64,000 bases of DNA from CAYJII01 sp964370225 (GCA_964370225.1 CAYJII010000008.1:1-64000); one strand, 5' to 3'; positions 42,600-52,189 are shown, numbered from the stretch's first letter. Numbers and translations: made by a program. Notes: generated from the sequence alone by a model not told the origin.

Positions 42600-43955
42600 A
42601 TGACCCCGAAAGAGTTACTATTTAAAACATTAAATCATGAGGTGACAGAAAGTGTTGCATGGGTACCGTTTGCAGGCGTACATGCAGGTAAACTAACAAA
42701 TGTTAACGCTACAGATATATTAAAAGATGGCGATAAATTATTTGAAGCGCTAATGGAGGTTAATAAATTATATAAACCTCACGGGCAACCAGTAGTTTTT
42801 GATTTGCAGCTTGAAGCAGAAGCTTTAGGATGCGAGCTTTTATGGAGCGAAGATGGACCACCGTCGGTAGCTTCTCACCCACTAAGCGATGAGCTTAGCA
42901 CACCTTGCGAATGCACAATCCCAACTAAAGATAGTGCTAGAATTCCGATGGTGCTTGATGTAATGAGACGAATGAAAGCGGCAGTTGGCGAAACTACTGC
43001 GTTATATGGGCTAATTTGCGGACCGTTTACTTTAGCTTCTCACCTAAGAGGCAACGATATCTTTATGGATATGTTCGATGATGAAGAAGGCGTTATGAAG
43101 CTTTTAGATTACTGCACAAATGTTGGTATTAAATTAAGCGAATATTTCGTGGAAGCTGGAATGGATGTTATCGCTGTAGTTGACCCACTGATTTCACAAA
43201 TTTCACCTGCACATTTCGAAGAATTTATGGACGCACCATTCTCAAAATTATTTAAAGCTATAAAAGATATGGGCGTGTACTCATCATTCTTTGTATGTGG
43301 AGATGCTACAAGAAATATCGAAGCTATGTGTAAAACAAATCCTGACTCTATTTCTGTTGATGAAAACGTAGATTTAGTTGCAGCAAAACAAATCACAGAT
43401 AAATATAACATTACAATCGGTGGTAATATCCCACTGACTTCCGTAATGCTTCACGGTACACAACAAGATAATATGAAATATGTTGTAGACTTAATGGACT
43501 CAATTGAAAACAAGAAAAACCTAATTATAGCACCTGGTTGTGACATGCCATATGATGTTCCTGTTGAAAACACAATCGGAGTAGCACAAGCTGTTTTACA
43601 AACTGATGAAGTGCGCAAAATGGTAGAAAATTATGTAGCGGTAGAAGACGATATCGAAGTTATTTTACCTGATTATGATGCTCTGGTAAAACCGTTTGTT
43701 GAGGTGTTCACATTAGACTCAAAAACTTGTGCAGCGTGTACGTATATGATGGGTGCGGCTAATGTTGCAAAAGAAACTTATGGTGATGAAATCGATGTTA
43801 TCGAGTATAAATTTACAGAAAAAGAAAATATCGCTAGATGCAAAAAAATGGGAGTTAAAAACTTACCATCAATTTACATCAATGGCGAGCTGAAATTTGC
43901 ATCGATTATCCCAAGTAAAGAAGAGCTTGAAACTGCAATTAATGCAGTAAAATAA
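42600..43955 (+). CDS. UroD-family protein fused to a thioredoxin-fold domain, paralogue 2
   Basis: A 451-residue fusion. Residues 1-350 form a UroD/MtaA-type barrel (MTPKELLFKTLNHE start; VVDPLISQISPAHFEEFM; SIDSI-like core). The C-terminal region, about 365-451, is a thioredoxin/glutaredoxin-like domain with CAAC at 377-380 and a cis-Pro segment NLPSIYINGE. In MtaA the zinc ligands are HxC plus a later Cys: here C233 and C314 (APGCDMP) are present but the His position is F231. A methyl-transfer enzyme with a redox partner domain is plausible; the substrate is unknown. AAAGGAG precedes the ATG. Confidence 0.78.
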   Translation: MTPKELLFKTLNHEVTESVAWVPFAGVHAGKLTNVNATDILKDGDKLFEALMEVNKLYKPHGQPVVFDLQLEAEALGCELLWSEDGPPSVASHPLSDELSTPCECTIPTKDSARIPMVLDVMRRMKAAVGETTALYGLICGPFTLASHLRGNDIFMDMFDDEEGVMKLLDYCTNVGIKLSEYFVEAGMDVIAVVDPLISQISPAHFEEFMDAPFSKLFKAIKDMGVYSSFFVCGDATRNIEAMCKTNPDSISVDENVDLVAAKQITDKYNITIGGNIPLTSVMLHGTQQDNMKYVVDLMDSIENKKNLIIAPGCDMPYDVPVENTIGVAQAVLQTDEVRKMVENYVAVEDDIEVILPDYDALVKPFVEVFTLDSKTCAACTYMMGAANVAKETYGDEIDVIEYKFTEKENIARCKKMGVKNLPSIYINGELKFASIIPSKEELETAINAVK

Positions 43956-43969
43956 TAATATATACAATA

Positions 43970-43999
43970 TTTACCCACCGTTTACGGTGGGTAAATTTA
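43970..43999 (+). terminator. Terminator/attenuator after the UroD-thioredoxin gene
   Basis: An 11-bp stem (43970-43980 TTTACCCACCG with 43985-43995), loop TTTA, then TTTAG. It ends about 13 bases before the next ribosome site, so partial read-through is likely. Confidence 0.72.
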
Positions 44000-44022
44000 G
44001 TTTTAATGATAGGAGAATAATT

Positions 44023-44949
44023 ATGGATTTATATTTAATCACTGGTTTTTTAGGTGCAGGAAAAACGACTTTTCTAAAAAACTTTGTTAATGTTTTTTCG
44101 GATAAAAAAATGGCATTAATCATCAATGAGTTTGGGAAAGAGGGCGTGGACGGGATACTCTTAAGCGAACTTGAGATTACAATGGCACAAATTAATAATG
44201 GTTCGATTTTTTGCTCGTGTAGACTGGATAAATTTGAGGAAGAGTTGGGTAAAATCACCGCTCTTTCTCCTGAAGTTATTATTATAGAAGCATCAGGATT
44301 GTCAGATCCTACGAATATCAAGAAAATTTTGCTCTCGAATAAAAATTACAGTGATATAAACTACAAAGGTAGCATTTGCCTTGTGGATTTAGTCAATTTC
44401 AAAAAAGTGATTAATACAGCAGTTGTGTGTAGAAAACAACTGTCAGTAAGTGATTTGGCAGTGCTGAACAAATCTGATTTGGTGGATGCGAGTGGAATTA
44501 ATGAAGTGAAAAGCGCAATTTTAGACCAACATCCCAATATGCATTTTCATGCTACTTCCTTTGGAGAGATTGACGAAGATTTGCTACAACTGATAAAATC
44601 GCTCTCTGCTAATGCAGAAGTGGAAGCTGCTCATTCAGGTGCGGATATTACGCTGAAAAAATACTTGGTGACGATAAACGAAAAATTTTCTGCATATTCC
44701 TTGCAAAAATTCCTTGAAATGGTTATACTTGAAACATACAGAATAAAAGGTTTTGTAAAATTAAATGATGGCGAGTATTACTTAGTGGACTGTGTGCAGA
44801 ATATTGCATCGGTAAAAAAGCTTGATAAAAAGCCGCAAACTGACACGGTGCAAAAAATTGTTTTTCTAGCGGGGAAAGGCATGAAGACAAACACTGCGCT
44901 AAAAAATGCGCGTGAATGGTATAAAGACTGCATCGATGGGATTGAGTAG
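44023..44949 (+). CDS. CobW/G3E-family GTPase (metal chaperone type)
   Basis: A 308-residue G3E P-loop GTPase. Walker A is GFLGAGKTT (residues about 8-16). The metal-binding loop of the family (CxCC) is FCSCR here. EASGLSDP and NKSD complete the nucleotide site. The C-terminal CobW domain begins near residue 215. The family delivers zinc, cobalt or nickel to client enzymes. Position between a UroD-like enzyme and a homocysteine methyltransferase makes either a zinc or a corrinoid client attractive (inference). AGGAGA precedes the ATG; the ORF's upstream in-frame codons lie in the terminator. Confidence 0.86.
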   Translation: MDLYLITGFLGAGKTTFLKNFVNVFSDKKMALIINEFGKEGVDGILLSELEITMAQINNGSIFCSCRLDKFEEELGKITALSPEVIIIEASGLSDPTNIKKILLSNKNYSDINYKGSICLVDLVNFKKVINTAVVCRKQLSVSDLAVLNKSDLVDASGINEVKSAILDQHPNMHFHATSFGEIDEDLLQLIKSLSANAEVEAAHSGADITLKKYLVTINEKFSAYSLQKFLEMVILETYRIKGFVKLNDGEYYLVDCVQNIASVKKLDKKPQTDTVQKIVFLAGKGMKTNTALKNAREWYKDCIDGIE

Positions 44950-45017
44950 TACAAGCGCTTTATATAAGTGGGGATAATATTTTTTTCGTCATCGCATAAA
45001 ATGAATTGGAGAGTACT

Positions 45018-45836
45018 ATGCCATATAAAAATTTAGTCGATTGTCACAATCATTCTGAATATTCGCCCGATAGCGAATCTAAGCAAATCGACAACATAAA
45101 AAAAGCGATTGAAGTAGGACTTAGCGTCATTACCATAACAGACCACTGCGAGTGCAATGGGTATGAGGGTGAGTATAGTTATAAAATCCACACGAAAAAT
45201 TCGATAGATGCTTTAAACGAACTAAAAAAAGAGAATTTTCCCATCACGATATGTACGGGGATTGAACTAGGGCAACCGCTACAAGATTTAGCGGCTGCAA
45301 ACGAAATTTTAGATAACGATATAGATTTTGTATTAGGGTCGCTGCATAATTTGCAAGGAATTGAAGATTTTTATTTCATGGATTATGCTAATATGACTAT
45401 CAGCGAGATGGAAAAATACATTGCAATGTATTTTGACGAGATGCTTAAAATGTGTAAATGGGGAAATTTTGATTCGCTGAGTCATATAAATTATGCTTTT
45501 AGATATATGACTGCTTTCCCGCATTTAAAAATTGATATCACAAAATTTAGTGATATTGTGACAGATATTTTTATGGAAATAATCAAAGCGGATAAAGCGA
45601 TTGAGATTAACACGTCAAGAATACATGAAGAAGATATAACACCAATGCCTATTGCGTATTATGTAGATATGTATGCAAAACTAGGTGGAAAACGCGTAAC
45701 TGTAGGTTCGGACGCGCATGAAGAAAACCGCATTGGTAACGGAATTAAAGAAGCATATGATATAATGAGTTCTTGCGGTATTAATGAAGTTACATATTTT
45801 GTGAACAGAAAGCCGATTACACTTCCGATAAAATAG
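45018..45836 (+). CDS. PHP-domain phosphatase, HisK histidinol-phosphatase type
   Basis: A 272-residue PHP protein. Metal ligands are visible: DCHNHSEYSPD near the start, ITDHCE (about residue 42), GIELGQ, GSLHN, and near the C-terminus TVGSDAHEENRIG. HisK-type enzymes dephosphorylate histidinol phosphate; other PHP proteins act on other phosphoesters, and no his genes lie nearby. GGAGAG is 4 bases before the ATG at 45018. Six bases plus a short spacer separate it from the next gene, so they are co-translated. Confidence 0.84.
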   Translation: MPYKNLVDCHNHSEYSPDSESKQIDNIKKAIEVGLSVITITDHCECNGYEGEYSYKIHTKNSIDALNELKKENFPITICTGIELGQPLQDLAAANEILDNDIDFVLGSLHNLQGIEDFYFMDYANMTISEMEKYIAMYFDEMLKMCKWGNFDSLSHINYAFRYMTAFPHLKIDITKFSDIVTDIFMEIIKADKAIEINTSRIHEEDITPMPIAYYVDMYAKLGGKRVTVGSDAHEENRIGNGIKEAYDIMSSCGINEVTYFVNRKPITLPIK

Positions 45837-45851
45837 AAAAGGATGAACTAC

Positions 45852-46688
45852 ATGAATAAAACAATCACAATTCTTGACGGAGCTCTCGGAACAAGCTTAT
45901 GGGATATGACTGAGGATAAATCGCCTGTGTGGAAATTTAATCTGACAAATCCTGATATTGTATTAAATTTGCACCGTGAATTTATAAATGCGGGCTCAAA
46001 TATTATATGCGCAAATACTTTTGGAGCAAATCGCATGTCGCTAAAAGGGGAAGAGTATTCGGTTAGCGAAGTTGCTACTGCTGCAGTTGAGATTGCAAAA
46101 AAAGCTGTTGGAGATACGGATGTTTTAATCGCTTGCGATGTGGGACCGCTAACAGAGCTACTTGAGCCTTACGGTGATTTGACGACAGAGGACGCATACG
46201 AAATTTACACAGAGCAAATAGACGCTTGCATGAAAGCGGGAGCGGATATTATTTTTCTACAGACTTTCATGGATATAGAAATGCTGAAAATTGCAGCAAA
46301 AGTAGCATCAAATTATGATGTGCCACTGTTTTGTTCGATGTCGTTTATGGAAATTGGCAAAACAATGATGGGGAACTCTGTGCTCGATATGATTGAGGAG
46401 CTAAAAGAATTTAATGTAGCTGCAATTGGCATGAACTGCTCGCTTGAGCCAGAAAAATCACTGGCGATAATAAAAGAATTCAGAGCAAATACAAATTTGC
46501 CCATTATATTTAAGCCAAATGCAGGACTTCCTAAATTTAAAGACGGGCTATCCACATCAGGTACTGATGAAGAGGACTTTGCAAAAGATGTGATTAAAGC
46601 TGCAGATTTGGGTGAAATATACATTGGTGGTTGTTGTGGGACTCCGCCATCATATATAAAACGCATGGTAATGATGCTAGAAGAATAG
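45852..46688 (+). CDS. Homocysteine S-methyltransferase family protein
   Basis: A 278-residue single-domain enzyme resembling the N-terminal homocysteine-binding domain of MetH. It starts ILDGALGTSLWDM, has ICANTFGANR and ends with the zinc site made by GMNCS and GGCCGTPP (three cysteines). It would transfer a methyl group to homocysteine; the donor is not evident. Nearby UroD/MtaA-like and G3E genes make a corrinoid-linked donor conceivable. AAAGG lies 9 bases before the ATG at 45852; an ATG at 45843 overlaps that site's spacing. Confidence 0.85.
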   Translation: MNKTITILDGALGTSLWDMTEDKSPVWKFNLTNPDIVLNLHREFINAGSNIICANTFGANRMSLKGEEYSVSEVATAAVEIAKKAVGDTDVLIACDVGPLTELLEPYGDLTTEDAYEIYTEQIDACMKAGADIIFLQTFMDIEMLKIAAKVASNYDVPLFCSMSFMEIGKTMMGNSVLDMIEELKEFNVAAIGMNCSLEPEKSLAIIKEFRANTNLPIIFKPNAGLPKFKDGLSTSGTDEEDFAKDVIKAADLGEIYIGGCCGTPPSYIKRMVMMLEE

Positions 46689-46703
46689 AGGTGTGTTGAG
46701 ATA
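46687..46703 (+). promoter_or_regulatory. Ribosome binding site pointing to a non-AUG (ATA) start of mfd
   Basis: AGAGGTG (46687-46693) is followed after 7 bases by ATA (46701-46703), in frame with mfd and with no stop between. No in-frame ATG, GTG or TTG exists until 46749, which has no ribosome site. Confidence 0.5.
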
Positions 46704-49700
46704 AAACTTTACGAAAATATAGCAAATAAGCTACCTGAATTTAATCAGATGCTTAGTAATATTGATGCGCATCGCACCCCAACATTAGTGTTGGGGCTAT
46801 CAAACATACACAAGGCGCATTTTATTTATGCGGCATCATGTAAGCTTGATACACCAATTTTAGTTATCACAGATGATGAAATGAGCGCTAAACATATGTG
46901 TGAGGATATCAATGCGATGCATGGCGAAGACGAGAATTATTCGGCAGTGTACCCTTCTAGAGACTTTACGTTTAGGCAAGTTCAGACAGCGTCAAAAGAG
47001 TATGAACATATTAGGATTGGTGTGCTCTCAAACTTAGTAAACTCGAATTTGAAGATTTGCTTTGCATCGATTGAAGCATTAATGCAAAGAACAATTCCTA
47101 AAGCTAAGCTAAAAGAAAACAGTTTTAAGATTGACTTGAACAGCACCTTAACTTTAGATGAAATAATAAAAAAATTACTGCTTGCGGGGTATACTTCACG
47201 CCCACAGGTAGAGGGTGTTGCGCAGTTTTCTAAAAGGGGAGGGATACTGGATGTATACCCACCTAACATGCTTTTCCCTGTAAGGTTAGAGTTTTGGGGG
47301 GATGAGATTGACTCGATTGCAACATTTGAGGTAGAAACTCAGCGAAGAATTGATAGCATGAAGAGCGTGAAAATAACGCCTGCAAGTGAATGCTTATTTG
47401 AGAATAATGCGCATTTAAAAGCTGAGATAGAAAAGTTAGTTAAAAAGACAAAATTTGAAAAAGCAAAAGTAATATTAAATGAGGATATAGCAAGACTTGA
47501 GTCGGATACAGCGCTTTATTCTACAGATAAATATTTGCCTCTTGCGTATGAAAAATCTGAAACACTGCTTGATTATTTTGCTTCAGAAAACACCACGGTG
47601 TTTTTTAGCGAGACAGTGTCTGCAAAAGAACGAGCACGTGCAGTGAGCTTTAGGCATAGCGAGGATCTGAAATTTTTATTTGAGCAAGGTGAATTGACAA
47701 AAGGTCTTGATAATTATTATAAGGAGTTCTCGATAATAAATGAGTCGCTCCAAAGCTATAATTGTACTTATATGGACACATTTGCAAGGACCTCATCCCA
47801 TGTTAAGTACAAAGAAATAGTTACACTTCATGCACTACAAACCTCTAATTTTTCTGGGGAACTTAAAATTTTGCAAGAGGACATAACACCGTTGCTTGAA
47901 AGCGACTATTGTGTTTGTGTTTTTGCTGGGAATGAAAAATCTGCGCTAAATTTAGCTGAAGATTTGAAAAAAATGGGGCTTGATTGCGAATACAAAACTG
48001 ATGTAACTAGTTTAAGCTATGGGAAGGTTTATGTGTTAAGCGGGATGATTTCTGGTGGTTTTGAGTATGCGAATATCAAGTTCTGCGCTATTTCTACTAC
48101 AAGAGCTGCAAATGCTCCATCGAAAAAATCCCGATTCAAAAAGGGTCGTAAAATAAGAGACATCAACGATTTGTCCGTGGGTGATTTAGTTGTTCATGTT
48201 TCGCACGGGATAGGTGTGTTCGACGGAATAAATAAAATGGAGCTACAGGGCGTAACGAAAGATTATATCAAAATTAAGTATTCAGGCGCGGATATTTTAT
48301 ATGTGCCTGTAACTCAGCTTGATTTGGTGTCAAAATACATTGGTCCCAAAGATGAGAGTAGCATAAAACTCAATCGCTTAAACAGTGGCGAGTGGCAAAA
48401 AACAAAAAATCGAGTGCGCAAAGCCTGTATGGACATGGCAGATGAGCTTATTAAGCTATATGCTAAGCGTATGCAAATAAAAGGGCATGCGTTCAGCGAG
48501 GATAATAACTGGCAACGTGAATTTGAGGACCATTTTGAGTATACGGAAACAGAGGACCAACTAAGATGTGCTTATGAAATCAAAAGCGATATGCAAAATA
48601 CTGCTCCGATGGATAGGCTTTTGTGTGGGGATGTTGGATTTGGGAAAACGGAAGTAGCGTTTAGAGCAGCGTTTAAGGCTGTGGTAGACTCAAAACAATG
48701 TGCGATACTTTGCCCGACTACAATTTTGGCATGGCAGCATTATCAGAGCGCAAAACAACGCTTTGAAAATTATCCTATTACGATAGAGTTGCTATCAAGA
48801 TTTAGGTCGCCAAGACAAAATCGTGAAACGATAAAACGGCTTAAAACAGGTGAAGTCGATATAGTAATCGGTACACATAGATTGGTGCAAAAAGATGTCG
48901 AGTTCCATGATTTGGGGCTAGCGATTATCGATGAAGAACAACGTTTTGGGGTAGCGCATAAAGAAAAATTTAAAGAAATGTTCACTGGTGTTGATATGCT
49001 AACATTATCCGCTACACCAATACCACGAACGCTAAATATGGCGATGAGTGGAATACGTGATATGTCTACAATTGAAAATGCACCACAGGACAGACATCCA
49101 GTACAGTCGTATGTTATGGAATACGACGAGGGTGTAATTGCAGATGCTATTAAAAAAGAGCTGCGTAGAAATGGGCAAGTTTACTATATACACAACAGAG
49201 TGGAGAGCATTGAGTTATGTGCTGGAAAGATTAAAAACATGGTGCCCGAAGCGATAGTAGATGTAGCGCATGGCAAAATGAGCGAAAGCGAGCTTAGTGA
49301 AGTGTGGAAGCGTCTTGTACAGCGAGAAATTGATGTACTTGTGTGCACCACCTTGATAGAAACTGGTGTTGACGTTAAAAACTGCAACACATTGATTATA
49401 GAAAATGCTGACCATATGGGACTATCTCAACTTTACCAGTTGAGAGGACGAGTAGGCCGCTCAAACAGGAGAGCCTTTGCGTATTTTACTTTCACACGCT
49501 CGAAAGTATTAACAGAAATAGCGACAAAACGACTATCTGCTATTAGGGAGTTTACGGCATTTGGTTCTGGTTTTAGAATAGCAATGCGAGATTTAGAGAT
49601 TAGGGGAGCAGGTAGCATTCTGAGCGGAAGACAACATGGACATATGGAATCGGTTGGATATGATATGTATGTGCGCTTGTTAAGCGAGGCAATTGATATG

Positions 49701-50159
49701 CACAAGGGCTTGCCACCAACTCAAAAAGCTCATGAATGCCTAATTGATATAAGAATTGATGCGCATATTCCAGAATATTATATCGAGAATTTGTCGCAGA
49801 GAATTGATGTGTACAAAAAAATCGCCTCCATCAATAGCGAGGAGGACAAAAGCGATTTGATTGATGAGCTAATCGACCGTTTTGGAGATGTACCACAATC
49901 GGTGCTTACACTGCTTGAAGTTGGGCTAGTTCGCAATATTTTAGCTTCATACGGATTTGCGGAAATAAACCAAAAAATGAAAGCGTTGGTGCTCATACCA
50001 GTTTCGCTAAATCCAGAGCTTGCAAATAAACTTGTGGTAAATATGAAAGGACGAGTGCTCGTGAACGCCTCCACTAAGCCATATATCACAATAAAACTGG
50101 ATAAACAGCACGATGTTGTAAGCACATTAAAAGAAGTAAGTACAATTCTAGCTTCGTAA
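46701..50159 (+). CDS. mfd: Transcription-repair coupling factor
   Basis: About 1152 residues from the ATA start (1136 from the ATG at 46749). Mfd removes RNA polymerase stalled at DNA lesions and recruits UvrA. Visible elements are the UvrB-like N-terminal region (YPSRDFTFRQ; RGGILDVYPP; RLEFWGDEIDSI), the RNA-polymerase-interacting domain (GDLVVHVSHGIGVFDG), helicase Walker A GDVGFGKTE, Walker B IIDEEQRFGV, LSATPIPRTL, TTLIETGVDV and QLRGRVGRSNR, then the C-terminal TRCF domain. From the ATA, 31 residues precede GLSN, which I recall is the length in B. subtilis Mfd before GLSG. Starts 12 bases after the methyltransferase stop. Confidence 0.93.
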   Translation: MKLYENIANKLPEFNQMLSNIDAHRTPTLVLGLSNIHKAHFIYAASCKLDTPILVITDDEMSAKHMCEDINAMHGEDENYSAVYPSRDFTFRQVQTASKEYEHIRIGVLSNLVNSNLKICFASIEALMQRTIPKAKLKENSFKIDLNSTLTLDEIIKKLLLAGYTSRPQVEGVAQFSKRGGILDVYPPNMLFPVRLEFWGDEIDSIATFEVETQRRIDSMKSVKITPASECLFENNAHLKAEIEKLVKKTKFEKAKVILNEDIARLESDTALYSTDKYLPLAYEKSETLLDYFASENTTVFFSETVSAKERARAVSFRHSEDLKFLFEQGELTKGLDNYYKEFSIINESLQSYNCTYMDTFARTSSHVKYKEIVTLHALQTSNFSGELKILQEDITPLLESDYCVCVFAGNEKSALNLAEDLKKMGLDCEYKTDVTSLSYGKVYVLSGMISGGFEYANIKFCAISTTRAANAPSKKSRFKKGRKIRDINDLSVGDLVVHVSHGIGVFDGINKMELQGVTKDYIKIKYSGADILYVPVTQLDLVSKYIGPKDESSIKLNRLNSGEWQKTKNRVRKACMDMADELIKLYAKRMQIKGHAFSEDNNWQREFEDHFEYTETEDQLRCAYEIKSDMQNTAPMDRLLCGDVGFGKTEVAFRAAFKAVVDSKQCAILCPTTILAWQHYQSAKQRFENYPITIELLSRFRSPRQNRETIKRLKTGEVDIVIGTHRLVQKDVEFHDLGLAIIDEEQRFGVAHKEKFKEMFTGVDMLTLSATPIPRTLNMAMSGIRDMSTIENAPQDRHPVQSYVMEYDEGVIADAIKKELRRNGQVYYIHNRVESIELCAGKIKNMVPEAIVDVAHGKMSESELSEVWKRLVQREIDVLVCTTLIETGVDVKNCNTLIIENADHMGLSQLYQLRGRVGRSNRRAFAYFTFTRSKVLTEIATKRLSAIREFTAFGSGFRIAMRDLEIRGAGSILSGRQHGHMESVGYDMYVRLLSEAIDMHKGLPPTQKAHECLIDIRIDAHIPEYYIENLSQRIDVYKKIASINSEEDKSDLIDELIDRFGDVPQSVLTLLEVGLVRNILASYGFAEINQKMKALVLIPVSLNPELANKLVVNMKGRVLVNASTKPYITIKLDKQHDVVSTLKEVSTILAS

Positions 50160-50195
50160 GCTATGAAAAAGTAAGGGAATAGATACAGATAATAA

Positions 50196-50228
50196 AACAA
50201 GCTGACACTTTAGAAGTGTCAGCTTGTT
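50196..50228. terminator. Bidirectional terminator between mfd and GH3 genes
   Basis: A 15-bp perfect stem (50196-50210 with 50214-50228, arm AACAAGCTGACACTT), loop TAG. Confidence 0.88.
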
Positions 50229-50250
50229 ATTTGTTTAGCAACAATTGTAT

Positions 50251-52143
50251 TTATTTAAAAGTGACAGTTGTGCTTTCTCCTGCTTTAAGGAAAATTTTCT
50301 TAAATCCGCACAAATTTTTGTGTGGGATATACTCAAAGTTTAGCACAGAGTACGCAGTGTCAACGGTACCTTTATTGGTAACTTTAATAGTCTTTTCATC
50401 TATTCTTTCTTCGACGATTTCGGAATAAGTTAGACCGTGACCAAATTCATATAAAGGTTTGCCTTTAAAGAATTTGTAGGTTCTGTTTTCCATTGAATAA
50501 TCGCTGAATGATGGTAAATCATCTGTGCTTTTGTAAAAAGTAACTGGCAATCTTGCGCTCGGTGAGCACTTGCCATACAAGATGTTAGCAAAAGCAACTC
50601 CTGCCTCAGCTCCTGGATAAAATAGTTGTAGCACAGCTCCGCATTTTTCATCTTGCTCAGTCAGGTTCATACAACTACCGCTGATGCTAGCGAATATCAT
50701 AGGCTTGCCAAGCTCGGCTATTTTGTTGAAGATGTATTGTTGTGCTTTTGGAATTTCGATATCTTTTTTATCGCCACCATCATCTTTATTGTATCCGTCG
50801 CCTTCTTCGCCTTCCATTGAAGCGTTTAGTCCCATGCAGAAAATTACAACATCAGCATTTTCAGCTGCGTAAATTGCTTCATTAGTTGGAATTTCGCAAG
50901 GGTTTGTCGCAGCATCTGTTGGGAGCTCTTTGTACAGGTCGCTACCTACAGCATATTGTACACTAGCAGCATTGTCTTGTATTCCTTTTAGTAGTGTTGT
51001 GTATTTTGAAGGAGTACCGCTATAGTTTGCGAGCAAAACTAATTTATCGTCAGCCAAAGGCCCGATAACTGCCACTTTTTCTGTGCCTTTTAGTGGGAGT
51101 ATACCGTCATTTTTAAGCAAAACGATGCTTTCGTTCGCCATTTTAATGTTAAGCTCAGTATGTTTTTCGCACTCTACCACATCATATGGGATGTTGTCAT
51201 AAATACAGTCGTCATCAAACATGCCAAGTCTAAATCTTGCCTCAAACAATTTTTCTACAGCCTCTGTAACAACTTCTTCGGAAAGAAGTCCACCTGCAAC
51301 TGCTGTTTTTAGCCATCTATATGCTGTTCCACAGTTGAGCTGACAACCATTATTTACTGCTAATGCTGCACTTTCAGCAGCATTTTCGGTGATTTTATGA
51401 TGCGCGTGGATATCACAAATAGCACCACAGTCGGAAACAACATAGCCATTAAAGCCGAAATCGCCATACAAAATCTTTTTAAGGTAAGTTTCACTAGCAC
51501 AAGCAGCTTCGCCATTTATCCTGTTATAAGCGCCCATAACCGAGGAAGGATCAGCGTTATCAATACAATATTTAAACGCCCAAAGATAAGTCTCGTACAA
51601 ATCTTTTTCGTTAACAACAGCATCAAATGAATGCCTATCAGCTTCAGGACCACTATGTACAGCATAATGCTTGATAGTTGCGTCGAGTTTTCTGTATTTT
51701 GGATCATCGCCTTCTTGTAGACCTTTTATGAAAGCGACACCCATTTCACCTGTTAAAAATGGATCTTCTCCATATGTTTCATGTCCTCTGCCCCAACGAG
51801 GATCGCGGAAAATATTAATATTAGGTGACCAATAAGTCAAACCTTGATAAATATCAGTGTAACCAGCTTTTTTATATCTATTATACTTAGCACGTGCTTC
51901 GTCAGAAATTGCTGTTGCAACCTCGTTCATAAGTTCGGTGTTAAAGCTTGCTGCCATACCGATAGCTTGAGGGAAAACGGTTGCCGCTCCTGCTCTTGCT
52001 ACTCCGTGCAAGCATTCGTTCCACCAGTTATAAGCGGGTACGCCCAAACGTTCGATAGCATCTGCATCAAACTTCATTTGAGTTAGCTTTTCTGCCAATG
52101 TCATTTTTGCTACGAGTTCTTTTGCTCTTTGTTTAAAATCCAT
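50251..52143 (-). CDS. Glycoside hydrolase family 3 enzyme (beta-glucosidase/beta-xylosidase type)
   Basis: A 630-residue cytoplasmic GH3. The catalytic barrel shows the WNECLHGVARAG and FPQAIGMAASF blocks and SPNINIFRDPRWGRGHETYGEDP. The nucleophile is D238 (YVVSDCGAI). KHYAVHSGPEADRHSFDA is also typical of the xylosidase-like branch. The second domain (IVLLKNDGILPL) and a fibronectin-III-like start (GLTYSEI) follow, but the protein stops at GFKKIFLKAGESTTVTF, about where family members still have 50-70 residues. A C-terminal trim is therefore likely. Preceded on the same strand by an AraC regulator. TTGAGGAGG precedes the ATG. Confidence 0.9.
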   Translation of the reverse strand: MDFKQRAKELVAKMTLAEKLTQMKFDADAIERLGVPAYNWWNECLHGVARAGAATVFPQAIGMAASFNTELMNEVATAISDEARAKYNRYKKAGYTDIYQGLTYWSPNINIFRDPRWGRGHETYGEDPFLTGEMGVAFIKGLQEGDDPKYRKLDATIKHYAVHSGPEADRHSFDAVVNEKDLYETYLWAFKYCIDNADPSSVMGAYNRINGEAACASETYLKKILYGDFGFNGYVVSDCGAICDIHAHHKITENAAESAALAVNNGCQLNCGTAYRWLKTAVAGGLLSEEVVTEAVEKLFEARFRLGMFDDDCIYDNIPYDVVECEKHTELNIKMANESIVLLKNDGILPLKGTEKVAVIGPLADDKLVLLANYSGTPSKYTTLLKGIQDNAASVQYAVGSDLYKELPTDAATNPCEIPTNEAIYAAENADVVIFCMGLNASMEGEEGDGYNKDDGGDKKDIEIPKAQQYIFNKIAELGKPMIFASISGSCMNLTEQDEKCGAVLQLFYPGAEAGVAFANILYGKCSPSARLPVTFYKSTDDLPSFSDYSMENRTYKFFKGKPLYEFGHGLTYSEIVEERIDEKTIKVTNKGTVDTAYSVLNFEYIPHKNLCGFKKIFLKAGESTTVTFK

Positions 52144-52175
52144 ACGAATTTACCTCCTCAAAATATTTATTAATG

Positions 52176-52189
52176 TGATAAGTTTATCA
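52176..52189. promoter_or_regulatory. Possible operator in the GH3 leader
   Basis: TGATAAGTTTATCA, a perfect 6-2-6 inverted repeat, 33 bases upstream of the GH3 start. The 2-base centre cannot loop, so a protein-binding site is more likely than an RNA hairpin. Confidence 0.35.
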
